From NCBI GenBank assembly GCA_038120295.1, contig JAYOLL010000004.1:62001-126000 (forward strand): a stretch of 64,000 nt of DNA, given 5' to 3'. Source of the DNA: JAYOEY01 sp038120295. GTDB taxonomy: Bacteria > Pseudomonadota > Alphaproteobacteria > MPNO01 > UBA2964. The notes under the pieces were generated by a model. It was not told where the DNA came from. It saw nothing but the letters and a program-made list of their open reading frames with translations, and did no database searches. Numbering within the stretch: the first letter of the stretch is position 1; each line of letters begins with the position of its first letter. The position numbers and the translations under genes are program-made. Shown here piece by piece: positions 55,309 to 63,998 of the stretch.

Positions 55309-56072
55309 CCCATCACCAGCCCGCCATCGACCAGCAGCGTCTGGCCGGTCATGAAGCGGCTCCAGTCGGAGGCGAGGAACAGGACGGGGCCGGCGATGTC
55401 CTCCGGCGTGGTGATGCGGCGCAGCGGCGTCTGGGCGGCGATCGCCTCCTTCACGTCTTCCTTGGTCGTGCGGCTTGAATCGGTCGGGTAGACCAGACCC
55501 GGCGCGACGCAGTTGACGCGGATGCCGAGCGGTCCGAGTTCCGCGGCGAGATTGCGGCTGAACCCGGTCAGCGCCGCCTTGGCGGTGGTGTAGTCGTGAT
55601 AAGGGATGGTTGGGCGCTCAACCAGATCCGTGGTGATATTGACGATGGAGCCGCGCGTCTGCGCCTTCATCGCAGGCAGCACCGCCTGGCACATCGCGTG
55701 GGTGGCGCGCAGCGCGCCGTCGATCTGCGCCTGATAGTCCGACCACTCGGTTTCCCAGAACAGCTTGCGGTTTTCCGGGTCGAACGCGTAGGGCCGGAAC
55801 GCGTTATTGACCAGCGCATCAATCGTGCCGAACGCGTCCAGCACGTCTTCGGCGAGACGGGCCGGGGCGTCGGGATCGGTGACGTCGGACCGAAACGCCT
55901 CTGCTGTGCCTCCTGCCGCCTCGCAGGCGGCGATGGTTTCCGCCGCCGCCTCTTCGTTCTGCAGGAAATTGACGGCGACGGTGGCGCCCTCGGCGGCGAA
56001 GGCCTTCGCGATGGCCGCGCCGATGCCCCGGCTCGCGCCGGTCACCAGCACCGTTTTTCCGTCGAAATCCAT
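55305..56072 (-). CDS. Short-chain dehydrogenase/reductase in the TPP-riboswitch operon
   Basis: Predicted 255-residue classical SDR: VLVTGASRGIGAAIAKAFAA (NAD(P) site), ALVNNAFRPYAFDPENR, IVNITTDLVERPTIPYHDY with TAK (Tyr-x-x-x-Lys: YTTAK), VNCVAPGLVYPTDSS. The usual catalytic Ser position is Thr (NITTDL). In context it is the natural candidate for aldehyde to alcohol reduction after the LuxE/LuxC pair. It lies 35 nt after the solute-binding gene and overlaps the last gene by 4 nt. Confidence 0.9.
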   Translation of the reverse strand: MDFDGKTVLVTGASRGIGAAIAKAFAAEGATVAVNFLQNEEAAAETIAACEAAGGTAEAFRSDVTDPDAPARLAEDVLDAFGTIDALVNNAFRPYAFDPENRKLFWETEWSDYQAQIDGALRATHAMCQAVLPAMKAQTRGSIVNITTDLVERPTIPYHDYTTAKAALTGFSRNLAAELGPLGIRVNCVAPGLVYPTDSSRTTKEDVKEAIAAQTPLRRITTPEDIAGPVLFLASDWSRFMTGQTLLVDGGLVMG

Positions 56073-56107
56073 TCAGACGCTCTCCGAACCGCCGTGCTTC
56101 CTGTCGT

Positions 56108-57100
56108 CTATTTAGGGATCAGATCGGATTTTACCACCGCATCGATATCGATCTTCGTTTTGATTAGCCCGAGCCCGAGGAACGTGTCGACGCCTTTCTT
56201 CAGCAGGTCCGGGTCGAAATGGCCGAGACCCTTTGCGTCGGTCGTTTTCGAAACCGACGAGATATTGCGGATCCTGATGATGTCGAGATTGATTTTCTCG
56301 TTGCGCCCGTTGATCGCGCGTTTGACGGCGATCTTCGCGGCTTCTTCCGGCTTCGCGATCATCCAGGCGGCGCTGTCGCGATAGGCTTCCAGAAAGCGGC
56401 GCAGCAGCGGCTTTTTCGTCCGGTACATCTCCTCGGTCACAACGAACATGTCGCTCGGCAGGTTCAGGTAATCCTTCACCTCGATCACGTTGACATCCTT
56501 GAGACCCTTGAGCCTTCCGACATAGAGACCGGTATCGGTCGCTGCTGTCGCGTCTACCTGACCCTGCATGACGGGGGCAAAATTGAGCAGGCCGGTGACC
56601 TGGATTGTCACGTCCTTTTCGGTCAGCCCCACCTGGTGTAGCAGGACCTGCAGATTCTGGCGCGTCCCGCTGGACAGGCTGTAGACGCCGATTTTTTTGC
56701 CTTTCAGGTCCGACGGCCTGGTGATGCCGGAAGATTTTGGCGCGACCACATTGAACACGTTCTGCGGATAGATATTGTAGATCGCGATAAGCTTTTCGCC
56801 CTGATCGAGAGCGAGATAGAACGAGGCCGGGTCCGTGAAGGCGATATCGGCCTTCCCGGTCAGCATGTTCCGGATCGCGGAACCCCCGCCAGTGCCCGGG
56901 ACGAATTCGAAATCGATTCCCCTGGACTTGAAGAACCCCTTGTCCGGTTCGGCCAGAAGATTGGTGATCTCGCTGATGGCCGGTCCCCAGCCGGCGACCA
57001 CGACCCTTCCCTGTGCGTGCGCCGATAACGGTACGATGGCCGTCAGAACAATGGCAGCGGCGAGACGGCGTAACGCGGAGTGAAGCAATGATCCGGTCAT
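56108..57100 (-). CDS. ABC transporter solute-binding protein, NMT1/THI5-like
   Basis: Predicted 330 residues. Signal peptide LRRLAAAIVLTAIVPLSAHA; mature protein begins QGRVVVAGWGPAISEITNLL. NMT1/THI5-like fold: DFEFVPGTGGGSAIRNMLTG, ADIAFTDPASFYLALDQGEK, LKGKKIGVYSLSSGTRQNLQ, VMQGQVDATAATDTGLYVG. Relatives bind sulfonates, nitrate, or thiamine-precursor pyrimidines. The TPP riboswitch upstream of the operon argues for a thiamine-related ligand. ATGA overlap with the permease gene. Confidence 0.9.
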   Translation of the reverse strand: MTGSLLHSALRRLAAAIVLTAIVPLSAHAQGRVVVAGWGPAISEITNLLAEPDKGFFKSRGIDFEFVPGTGGGSAIRNMLTGKADIAFTDPASFYLALDQGEKLIAIYNIYPQNVFNVVAPKSSGITRPSDLKGKKIGVYSLSSGTRQNLQVLLHQVGLTEKDVTIQVTGLLNFAPVMQGQVDATAATDTGLYVGRLKGLKDVNVIEVKDYLNLPSDMFVVTEEMYRTKKPLLRRFLEAYRDSAAWMIAKPEEAAKIAVKRAINGRNEKINLDIIRIRNISSVSKTTDAKGLGHFDPDLLKKGVDTFLGLGLIKTKIDIDAVVKSDLIPK

Positions 57101-57855
57101 GGTTGGTTTCCCTTGATGTGATGGCGTAACAGCCAGCGTTCGGCCAGAATTGCGGCCTGATAAAAAATCATTCCCAGCGCGGTAATAACGAAGAACAGCG
57201 CGAACATCAGGGTCGAATCCATCATGCCCTGCGCCGCGATGATGGACGCGCCGAGCCCCGATTTGCCGCCGATGAATTCGCCCACCACCGCGCCGACCAG
57301 CGCGAGAACGACGGCCACCCGGACGCCTGCCATTATGACGGGCAGGCCGGACGGAATTTTGAGGCGCAGCAGGGTCTGCATTCGTGTCGCGCGCAGCATG
57401 CGGAACAGCTCGCGTTTCTGCGGTTCGATATGGTGGATTCCGGTCAGCGTGTTCTCCAGCAGCGGAAAGAAACAGATCAGCGCGGTGATGACGACGGTCG
57501 ACGTCATACCGAATTCGAACCAGACGATGAAGAGCGGACCCAGCGCCAGCTTCGGCACCACCTGGCTGGCGAGGATATAGGGCCAGAGCAGTTCGCGCAG
57601 AGTGTCCGTTTCGCCGAGGACAATACCGCAAACGAACCCGATGACGCAGCCAAGCGCGAGGCCGAGAACCATTTCCAGCGTAGTGATCCAGATATGCGGC
57701 CACAGGAACCCGACGGTGAGCCCGTCCCATAGTGTTTCCGCGACCGCCGAAGGCGCCGGGATCACCAGCGTCGAGATGCCGGATACGCGGCAGAAGACTT
57801 CCCACGCCGCCAGAAGTGCTATCAGCAGCAACCATGAACCGGCTCTTCGTTTCAT
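57097..57855 (-). CDS. ABC transporter permease (SsuC/ThiX type)
   Basis: Predicted 252-residue inner-membrane subunit with about six TM helices; starts MKRRAGSWLLLIALLAAWEV. The EAA loop (MLRATRMQTLLRLKIPSGLP) that contacts the ATPase is present, as are ILASQVVPKLALGPLFIVWF and VVGEFIGGKSGLGASIIAAQ, typical of BPD_transp_1 permeases for NMT1-like binding proteins. ATGA overlaps on both sides. Confidence 0.93.
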   Translation of the reverse strand: MKRRAGSWLLLIALLAAWEVFCRVSGISTLVIPAPSAVAETLWDGLTVGFLWPHIWITTLEMVLGLALGCVIGFVCGIVLGETDTLRELLWPYILASQVVPKLALGPLFIVWFEFGMTSTVVITALICFFPLLENTLTGIHHIEPQKRELFRMLRATRMQTLLRLKIPSGLPVIMAGVRVAVVLALVGAVVGEFIGGKSGLGASIIAAQGMMDSTLMFALFFVITALGMIFYQAAILAERWLLRHHIKGNQP

Positions 57856-58595
57856 GCCGCGAGTCCATCCATGGCGAGGCGCGCCTCGCGGCACAGCGCG
57901 CTGAATTCGGGGCTGTAGCGGATATCGGCAGCGCGAGGGCGGGGCAGGGCCACGGTCAGCGCGTCGCGGATACGGCCCGCCTCCATAACTGCCACCCGGT
58001 CGGCGAGATAGACCGCTTCGGCAATGTCATGGGTGACGAACAGGGCGGTGGTCTTTTTCGTCGCGCACAGCGCCAGAAGATCGTCCTGCAGATCTTCCCG
58101 TGTCATCGCATCGAGCGCGGCGAACGGTTCGTCCATCAGCAGGATCAGCGGATCGGTAATCAGGCCGCGGGCGATGGCGACACGGCTTTGCTGCCCGCCA
58201 GACAGCTCGTTGGGATAGCGTGCGTCGAGTCCCCCCAGCCCGACCAGCGCCAGCAGGTCCTGGGCGCGGTCCCGGTCGGAAGGCGCTATCGTCCGGTGCA
58301 GCGAGGGCGGCAGCAGGATATTGTCCAGCACCGTCAGCCATTCGAGCAGGTTGGGCGTCTGGAAGACGAAGCCCACCAGCGCGCTCGGTTCCCTGATTTC
58401 GGTTCCCTGAACGCGGATCGACCCTTCGCTTGGCGGCAACAGACCGGCGGCGATTTTTAGTAGCGTCGTTTTTCCGCAGCCGCTCCGTCCGACCAGGCAG
58501 TGGAACTCGCCCTGTTCGATCCGCCAGTCGATGCGGTCGACGACAGGTTCTTCGCCATAGCTGAAAGAGGCATTTTCGATCGTCAGAAACGACAT
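57852..58595 (-). CDS. ABC transporter ATP-binding protein (SsuB/ThiZ type)
   Basis: Predicted 247 residues: Walker A CLVGRSGCGKTTLLKIAAGL, Q-loop FVFQTPNLLEW, signature NELSGGQQSRVAIARGL, Walker B ILLMDEPFAALDAMTRE, H-loop TALFVTHDIAEAVYLADRVA. Energises the adjacent permease/binding-protein pair. 9 nt after the LuxC-like gene. Confidence 0.95.
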   Translation of the reverse strand: MSFLTIENASFSYGEEPVVDRIDWRIEQGEFHCLVGRSGCGKTTLLKIAAGLLPPSEGSIRVQGTEIREPSALVGFVFQTPNLLEWLTVLDNILLPPSLHRTIAPSDRDRAQDLLALVGLGGLDARYPNELSGGQQSRVAIARGLITDPLILLMDEPFAALDAMTREDLQDDLLALCATKKTTALFVTHDIAEAVYLADRVAVMEAGRIRDALTVALPRPRAADIRYSPEFSALCREARLAMDGLAA

Positions 58596-58604
58596 GTCCG
58601 GCGC

Positions 58605-60053
58605 TCAGTCGGCATAGGGGGCGAGGGATTCGGCGGCGGTTTCCGCCGTGGCTTCGATCTCGGTCAGCGTCACAAGATCGAGCAGGCTGAACCGCCCGTC
58701 ATGATGCCAGCCCGCCTCCGGTGCGGTCATTCGGCCCAGAGCGCTGATCCGCGTCACGCCCGCCTCCCCGAGAAGGGCAGAATGGCTGAACAGTTCCTCC
58801 GGCGCAGCGGCGATTCCGACGGTCTGGAGAAACGGCTTGAACGGAGAGATCGCCGGGATTGCATCTTCGAGAGTGTCCACGGCGGCGATACGGATGGTGC
58901 GGTTTAGCCCGCTGGGCGCCAACGTTTCGGCGCTGTCGTCATAGACGACGCTCCACGCGCCGTCAGGGTCGCTCATCAGTTCGGAGCCGGCATTCGACAG
59001 CAACCGCATTTCCTCCGCCTGCCGCCAAGCGGCGACATCGCCTGCTTCGGCAATGGAAAGCGCCCGGTTGGGGAAACGGTGCTGGAACGCGGCGAGCTCG
59101 CTCGCGACATAGCGGGCGAAGTCACGCGGCGAAACCCTGGCGCCGCGCTCGACGAAGAACATGTGCGGCGAATAGCAGCCCTGCTGGTCGTAGCGCACTA
59201 TGTCCCAGGCGACCTTGCGCGCGGTTTCCGGCGCCTTTTTCGTGTCGAGCGCGTTCTTCGAGACCAGCCCGAAGCTCACCTTGTGGCCGTGCGCCAGGAA
59301 CCGCGTCGTCACGGGCAGGTTCTGGCGGAGCGCGGTCAGTGCCTCGTTGCCGCCATAGGCGATCACCGTGTCGGCTTCCTTCAGGAATGCCATCTCGCTG
59401 TCGGGGTCGCCCCCCTTCCACCAGACGACGGCGAAACAGTCGGCGATCTCCGGTTCGATCTCGGCCAGCAGCTGCGCAAATAGCGATGCGAAAAGCGGCT
59501 CCGCGCTCGGTACCTTGCCGATCGCCCCCGCCTTGACCAGCAGCCCGGAGACGAAGCTCCAGAGAGGCAGGCCGGGAACGTTCCCCGCCCAGACATGGAG
59601 CAGCAGGTCGGGGCCGTGCGCCTTTGCGAATCCGCCCTTCGCCAGTGGCTGAAAATCGTCGAGGCAGGCGGGGTTGGGGAAATCCTCGGCGAGAAACCTA
59701 GTGAGTTGCGGCTTGCGGAAGGTTTTCAGATATTCCGTCAGGCCGAGCCGGACCATTTCGGCATCGTAGCCCGTAATGACCGGCAGCAGTTCTTCCATTC
59801 GCTGCCGGTACGGATCGTTGCGGTCGAGCAGCCTGGCGATGGCGGCATCGACGATGTTGACGATCCGCGTGACCGGCAGCGTTTTCAGCTTTTCGCGCGC
59901 CGCGGCTCGAACGCGGTCCGAGAGCGCCGCAATCTGTTCCTGCGACAGGGAAGGGACCGATATTTCTACAGGCGAGCCGCCCCGGTCGAACGAGAGTGTC
60001 TGCCAGTCGACGGCGTCATCGGCGATTCCCGGCAGATATCCGGCCCATATCAT
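58605..60053 (-). CDS. LuxC-type acyl reductase (fatty-acid reductase family)
   Basis: Predicted 482-residue ALDH-fold reductase of the LuxC family, which reduces enzyme-bound or CoA thioesters to aldehydes with NADPH. HVWAGNVPGLPLWSFVSGLL, VIAYGGNEALTALRQNLP and FLAHGHKVSFGLVSKNALD are family blocks; the nucleophile should be Cys near residue 293 in YDQQGCYSPHMFFVERG. No bioluminescence genes (luxAB) are present. Start ATG 60053 overlaps the LuxE stop (ATGA), so the two products are coupled and probably form a complex. Confidence 0.9.
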   Translation of the reverse strand: MIWAGYLPGIADDAVDWQTLSFDRGGSPVEISVPSLSQEQIAALSDRVRAAAREKLKTLPVTRIVNIVDAAIARLLDRNDPYRQRMEELLPVITGYDAEMVRLGLTEYLKTFRKPQLTRFLAEDFPNPACLDDFQPLAKGGFAKAHGPDLLLHVWAGNVPGLPLWSFVSGLLVKAGAIGKVPSAEPLFASLFAQLLAEIEPEIADCFAVVWWKGGDPDSEMAFLKEADTVIAYGGNEALTALRQNLPVTTRFLAHGHKVSFGLVSKNALDTKKAPETARKVAWDIVRYDQQGCYSPHMFFVERGARVSPRDFARYVASELAAFQHRFPNRALSIAEAGDVAAWRQAEEMRLLSNAGSELMSDPDGAWSVVYDDSAETLAPSGLNRTIRIAAVDTLEDAIPAISPFKPFLQTVGIAAAPEELFSHSALLGEAGVTRISALGRMTAPEAGWHHDGRFSLLDLVTLTEIEATAETAAESLAPYAD

Positions 60054-61129
60054 CCGCCGGCGGCTTTCAGAAACTCGGCGACCGCCATTGAACAGCCCTG
60101 CGCCTCGGCCCCGTCGGCGCGACCCAGCAGCAGGAATCCGTCTTCGACCTCGACGCCGGCATCCTCGGTCAGGATGGTCGTGACGATGTTGAAATGGGCG
60201 AGGTCGCAATGGGCCAACACTCCCACTTCTCCCTCCGGCACGTCCTCGCCGGTCAGCGGGTTGACCGCGCGGGTGCGGATCCAGTGCGGTCCGGACTTGA
60301 CCGACGGGCAGGTCTCGTTGCCCCAGTCGTAGAACTGGGTGCTGAGCTCCGTCATGCCGTACATGTTGATGCAGCTCTCGCGCGGAACGCCGAAAAAGGA
60401 CGACAGCCTGTTGTAGAATTCGTCGGGTTCGAGCTCGCGCGACTGTCCCTTGAACCCGCCGGTATCGAGAATTCGACTGCCCTCCGGCAGCGCGGCGGAT
60501 TCGCCCATCGCCGCCATTTCGTCCATCAGGTGGACGAAGCTGTAGCTTGCGCCCAGCAGCGCGTAGGGCTCGCCGCTGGTCTCCGCCAGCGCCAGCTCTG
60601 TCAGCAGCCGCACCTGGTCGACCCCGTCGTCGGTCAGCAAATAATGGCTGTCCGGCGTACCGAAATGTTCTTTCGCCAGCGCCAGGTAATGCGCCAGGGA
60701 AGAGTTCCGCATGGCGACCTCATCCGGAAACAGGATGCCCATCCGGATGCGGTCCAGGTCCGGCACGAAGCGGTCCCGGAAATTGGCGATCATCGAAGCA
60801 TCATAGACTTCCAGCGTCGGGTGAAAGCTTTTGCCGCGCACCCCTTCCTGGGTGGTGCCGCTGGTCATGAAGACGCGCGCGGCCTCGTCGGGGTCGCAAC
60901 AGCTCAGCGTCAGATCCTTGAAAGCGCTGATCGGCACGGCCGGGATATCCTGCCAGCGCCTGACGGTGCGCGCCGTCCTGCCGCGCTGGCGGCAGAACCG
61001 TTTATAGGGCTCGTTATGCGCGACCTGGTAGGCGAACAGGGCGAGCGCCATCTCGTTGAACGCATCGTCCGACTCGTCTTCATCTGCGATGAACGCCAGC
61101 AGCGCCTTTACGATCTCGTCCTGCGTCAC
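60050..61129 (-). CDS. LuxE-type acyl-protein synthetase
   Basis: Predicted 359 residues, LuxE/PaaK-like adenylate-forming family: activates a carboxylic acid with ATP and holds it as a thioester for LuxC. PAVPISAFKDLTLSC, the ATP motif RVFMTSGTTQEGVRGKSFHP, CINMYGMTELSTQFYDWG and the C-terminal GRADGAEAQGCSMAVAEFL with a conserved Cys are visible. Start: GTG 61129 preceded by GGGAGG; an in-frame GTG at 61165 has no ribosome site and lies in the loop of the expression-platform hairpin. First gene after a TPP riboswitch. The substrate is presumably not a long-chain fatty acid but a thiamine-related carboxylate (inference). Confidence 0.88.
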   Translation of the reverse strand: MTQDEIVKALLAFIADEDESDDAFNEMALALFAYQVAHNEPYKRFCRQRGRTARTVRRWQDIPAVPISAFKDLTLSCCDPDEAARVFMTSGTTQEGVRGKSFHPTLEVYDASMIANFRDRFVPDLDRIRMGILFPDEVAMRNSSLAHYLALAKEHFGTPDSHYLLTDDGVDQVRLLTELALAETSGEPYALLGASYSFVHLMDEMAAMGESAALPEGSRILDTGGFKGQSRELEPDEFYNRLSSFFGVPRESCINMYGMTELSTQFYDWGNETCPSVKSGPHWIRTRAVNPLTGEDVPEGEVGVLAHCDLAHFNIVTTILTEDAGVEVEDGFLLLGRADGAEAQGCSMAVAEFLKAAGG

Positions 61130-61139
61130 GACCGGACAG

Positions 61140-61215
61140 CCTCCCGTTGCGGTCCCGAAATTCACAGGGTCAACGGGCAGGGCGGGTTTGCTTGTGGTCG
61201 AAGAAGCTTCCCGTT
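61140..61215 (-). promoter_or_regulatory. Riboswitch expression platform sequestering the luxE-like ribosome site
   Basis: In the RNA, CCCGUUG (61177-61171) is perfectly complementary to CAACGGG (61149-61143), whose end is part of the GGGAGG ribosome site (61145-61140). A competing AACGGG (61215-61210), which overlaps the 3' strand of aptamer helix P1 (GGGAAC), can pair with the same CCCGUU. Ligand-bound P1 would tie up AACGGG and let the ribosome site be sequestered; without TPP the site is free. This predicts translational repression by TPP. Confidence 0.72.
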
Positions 61216-61317
61216 CCCTACGCCGGCATGACCCGGGTCAGGTTCTAAGGGTCGTCGCGTTGGCGCTTGCGGCGCGCCCGGCGACATCTCAGCCTCCTAT
61301 CGAGGCTCCCCTGGGAC
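61209..61317 (-). ncRNA. TPP riboswitch (THI element)
   Basis: On the minus strand the conserved aptamer is clear: P1/P2 5' side CCCAGGGGAGCC, the GGCUGAGA thi motif (GGAGGCTGAGATG near 61297-61285), a variable P3 region, and the P4/P5 motif ACCCTTAGAACCTGACCCGG then GTCATGCCGGCGTAGGGAA. Binds thiamine pyrophosphate. Orientation and position place it upstream of the luxE-luxC-ABC-SDR genes and downstream of the flavoprotein gene, so it controls the former. Confidence 0.96.
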
Positions 61318-61367
61318 CAAGTGACGCAATTATGACGGTGCGTTGCGGCGCGTCAAGCAAAGCCGTG

Positions 61368-62843
61368 TTACGGCCGGTTCGGTTTGCCGACGAAGCCCTT
61401 GCCGTATCCTGCCTCCTGCGCGGCCCAGCCGCCGGCGACGCGGCCGCTGAAAACGGACGGGCCGAGCATGGTGCCTTCGAGCCCCGCCTTGCCGTTGATA
61501 TGGCCGCCGGCCATGCCGCACGCCTCGCCCGCCCCGTAGAGGCCCTTGATGGGTTCGAAATGCTTGTCGAGGATGCGGCACTGGATATCGGTCTTGATGC
61601 CGCCGAAATTCTTGCGCGCCAGCGGGAAGAACTGGATCGCGAAAAAGGGCGGCGTATCGAAGGTCTTGGACAGGCCCAGCGGTTTGCCGAAGGCCGGCTC
61701 GTTGTCGAGCCCGTCCGCGACCGCCTTGTTGTATTTCTCGATCTCGCCGAGGAACACGTCCTTAGGCACCCCGATTTCGTCGGCGAGCCCTTCGAGCGTC
61801 TCCGATTGCCTGATATAGGGCGAGGTGGCCAGCAGCTCCTCGACCTTTTCGCGGTTCACCTCGTCGCCGTCGCGATAGTACGGGTCGGCGACTTCCAGCG
61901 TCGACACCATGGTGCGGTCGACGATCGCCCAGGCGTGGCGCGGGTTCTGCGCCAGCATGGCCGGGCTCATCGAATTGCCGCCCGACAGGGACTCGTTGTG
62001 GAACCGCTTGCCCTGCTGGTTGACCCAGATATAGCCGGGGATATGGCGGCAGACGAGACCGCGATGTCCCGCCGGGTCCAGATAGTCCGGCGTCGCGTAG
62101 CAGTAAAACCAGATATGATCCATGTGCGTCAGGTAGCCGCCGATGCTGCTCACCATCCTGTGGCCGTCGCCGGTCGAGCCGCGGCCCGACCCTTCCATGA
62201 TGCGCTCGTTGCTGAGCTCGGGCTTGGCTTCCAGCACCATGTCGACGTTGGAGTTGAAACCGCCGGTGGTGATGACGACGACCTTCGCCGTCACGTCGAT
62301 CTCGTCACCGGTCGCTTCGTCGACGCCGGTGACGCCTGTCACCCGGCCTCCTTCGGATTTGATGCCGGTGATTTTTGCGTTGGTGACGATCTCGCCGCCG
62401 CGTTCCCTGAAGGCGTCGATCAGATGTGTGGTGAGACCGAGCCCGCTGCGTTCGGCGCGGGTCCAGCGGACCACCGAGTTGCCTTCCTGCGGCTTCATGT
62501 CGACCCATTTGACGCCGAGCGTTTCCGCCCAGTGATAGAGGTCGTGCAGCGAATGCTCGATATAGTACCGCGCCCACACCTCGTCAGCCGACGGTCCGCC
62601 CCATCTCATCCAGTCGTCAAACGCCAGATCGGGGGTATCGTCGATGCCTTCGGATTTCTGCAGCGGCGAGCCGACGATCAGGCAGCCGCCGCCGGAGACG
62701 ATGGCGGCGCCGCCCGGCTCTTCCCGTTTCTCGAAAGCGATCACTTTTGCGCCGGCGTCACGCGCCTCGATCCCGGCCGCCATGCCGCCACCGCCGGCGC
62801 CGATGATCGCGATTTCGGTTTCGTATTTTTTGACGCCCGCCAT
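61368..62843 (-). CDS. FAD-dependent oxidoreductase (fumarate reductase flavoprotein-like)
   Basis: Predicted 491 residues. N-terminal FAD site EIAIIGAGGGGMAAGIEARD, EKREEPGGAAIVSGGG, mid-region VVVITTGGFNSNVDMV, and C-terminal GAGEACGMAGGHINGKAGLE typical of FAD_binding_2 enzymes such as fumarate reductase, 3-ketosteroid dehydrogenase and tricarballylate dehydrogenase. No signal peptide and no haem motif, so a soluble cytosolic enzyme; the substrate cannot be told. It ends about 50 nt before the TPP riboswitch on the same strand, so read-through into that operon is possible. Divergent from the solute-binding-like gene. Confidence 0.9.
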   Translation of the reverse strand: MAGVKKYETEIAIIGAGGGGMAAGIEARDAGAKVIAFEKREEPGGAAIVSGGGCLIVGSPLQKSEGIDDTPDLAFDDWMRWGGPSADEVWARYYIEHSLHDLYHWAETLGVKWVDMKPQEGNSVVRWTRAERSGLGLTTHLIDAFRERGGEIVTNAKITGIKSEGGRVTGVTGVDEATGDEIDVTAKVVVITTGGFNSNVDMVLEAKPELSNERIMEGSGRGSTGDGHRMVSSIGGYLTHMDHIWFYCYATPDYLDPAGHRGLVCRHIPGYIWVNQQGKRFHNESLSGGNSMSPAMLAQNPRHAWAIVDRTMVSTLEVADPYYRDGDEVNREKVEELLATSPYIRQSETLEGLADEIGVPKDVFLGEIEKYNKAVADGLDNEPAFGKPLGLSKTFDTPPFFAIQFFPLARKNFGGIKTDIQCRILDKHFEPIKGLYGAGEACGMAGGHINGKAGLEGTMLGPSVFSGRVAGGWAAQEAGYGKGFVGKPNRP

Positions 62844-63005
62844 GTTCGTTCTCCGCCCAGGATGATTGATATTCGGGATTACTGCTCCGTCGATTCCCCG
62901 ATTATCGCCAATCTCGCCGGTTCGTACAGGGGAGTGAAGTCGATTCCCGCTCTTTCGGAGTCATGCCGCTGCCGGTAAGCTCCGCCGCCTGCGAAGGAGA
63001 GCGAG

Positions 63006-63998
63006 ATGGACATTCCTGTCAGTATCGGCATGCCGAACAACCCGCGTACCTGGGCGCTGCTGAGCGGCCAGGTGAAGCCGCAGGGGATCGATCTTGTACC
63101 GTCGGTGGTGCACCCGTCGGAATTGTTCTGGCGGCAGCTTCGTTTCGGCGATTTCGATGTCTCGGAATTCTCGATTTCGTCGTTGCTGATTGCATTGTCG
63201 CAGGGCGACGACCGCTGGATCGGCATTCCGATCTTCACAACGCGGCGGTTTTTCCATACCGGCATCATGGTTCGGCGCGATTCCGGCATCGAAACGCCCG
63301 CCGACCTGAGGGGCAGGCGCATAGGCGTGCCGGAATACCAGCAGACGGCGGCGCTCTGGAACCGCGGCATCCTTCAGCATGAGTTCGATGTCTCGCCGAC
63401 CGAGATCGAGTTCTGGATGGAGCGCACACCCGATCACTCCCATGGCGGCGCAACCGGTTTTAGGCCGCCGCCGGGCGTCACCGTCAACCAGATACCCTCG
63501 GAAAAAAACATCGGCTCTATGATGCTGTCGGGCGAACTGGAAGGCACGCTGCATTACGTGCTGGACAACAATCTGGTGGACCGGTCGAAAGTCGATCTGG
63601 CGAACCATCCTGACATTAAAATGCTGTTTCCCGATCCGGTGGCCGAAGGCGCGCGCTATTTCGCCAGGACCGGCGTTTACCCCATCAACCACGCAATGGC
63701 GATAAAGCGAGAGCTGGCCGAGCGGCACCCGTGGATGGTGCTTAATCTGCTCAAGGCCTTTCGGGCTTCCAACGATGTTGCGGAGCGCCAGCGGATGGAG
63801 CATGTCGAGTATCATCTGCGGTCGGGAATGATAACCCAGGAAGCCGCGAAGGCGCTCAGCGAGAAGATTCTGGAGCACGGCGTCGCCGCCAACCGCAAGA
63901 CAATAGAAACCGCTGCGCAGTATTCGCACGAGCAGGGGCTGACGCCGCGTCAGCTGGCCCTAAACGAGGTGTTCGCGGCCAGCACGCTGGATGAATGA
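63006..63998 (+). CDS. Substrate-binding-fold protein, 4,5-dihydroxyphthalate-decarboxylase-like
   Basis: Predicted 330 residues. Type 2 periplasmic-binding fold: IGMPNNPRTWALLSGQVKPQ, VHPSELFWRQLRFGDFDVSE, GIPIFTTRRFFHTGIMVRRD, ADLRGRRIGVPEYQQTAALW (NMT1-like), ARYFARTGVYPINHAMAIKR. No signal peptide, which fits the cytosolic decarboxylase-like members (Pht5 type) rather than a transporter subunit. AAGGAG site before ATG 63006. Divergent from the flavoprotein; the two may act on the same aromatic or dicarboxylic compound (inference). Confidence 0.85.
   Translation: MDIPVSIGMPNNPRTWALLSGQVKPQGIDLVPSVVHPSELFWRQLRFGDFDVSEFSISSLLIALSQGDDRWIGIPIFTTRRFFHTGIMVRRDSGIETPADLRGRRIGVPEYQQTAALWNRGILQHEFDVSPTEIEFWMERTPDHSHGGATGFRPPPGVTVNQIPSEKNIGSMMLSGELEGTLHYVLDNNLVDRSKVDLANHPDIKMLFPDPVAEGARYFARTGVYPINHAMAIKRELAERHPWMVLNLLKAFRASNDVAERQRMEHVEYHLRSGMITQEAAKALSEKILEHGVAANRKTIETAAQYSHEQGLTPRQLALNEVFAASTLDE

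Noticed and set aside
58605..61129. A bioluminescence (lux) operon
   Set aside because: LuxC- and LuxE-type genes are present but luxA/luxB are not, and the TPP riboswitch and importer point elsewhere.
61056..62978. 640-codon open frame on the plus strand
   Set aside because: Covers the antisense of the flavoprotein gene and the TPP riboswitch; no family resemblance.
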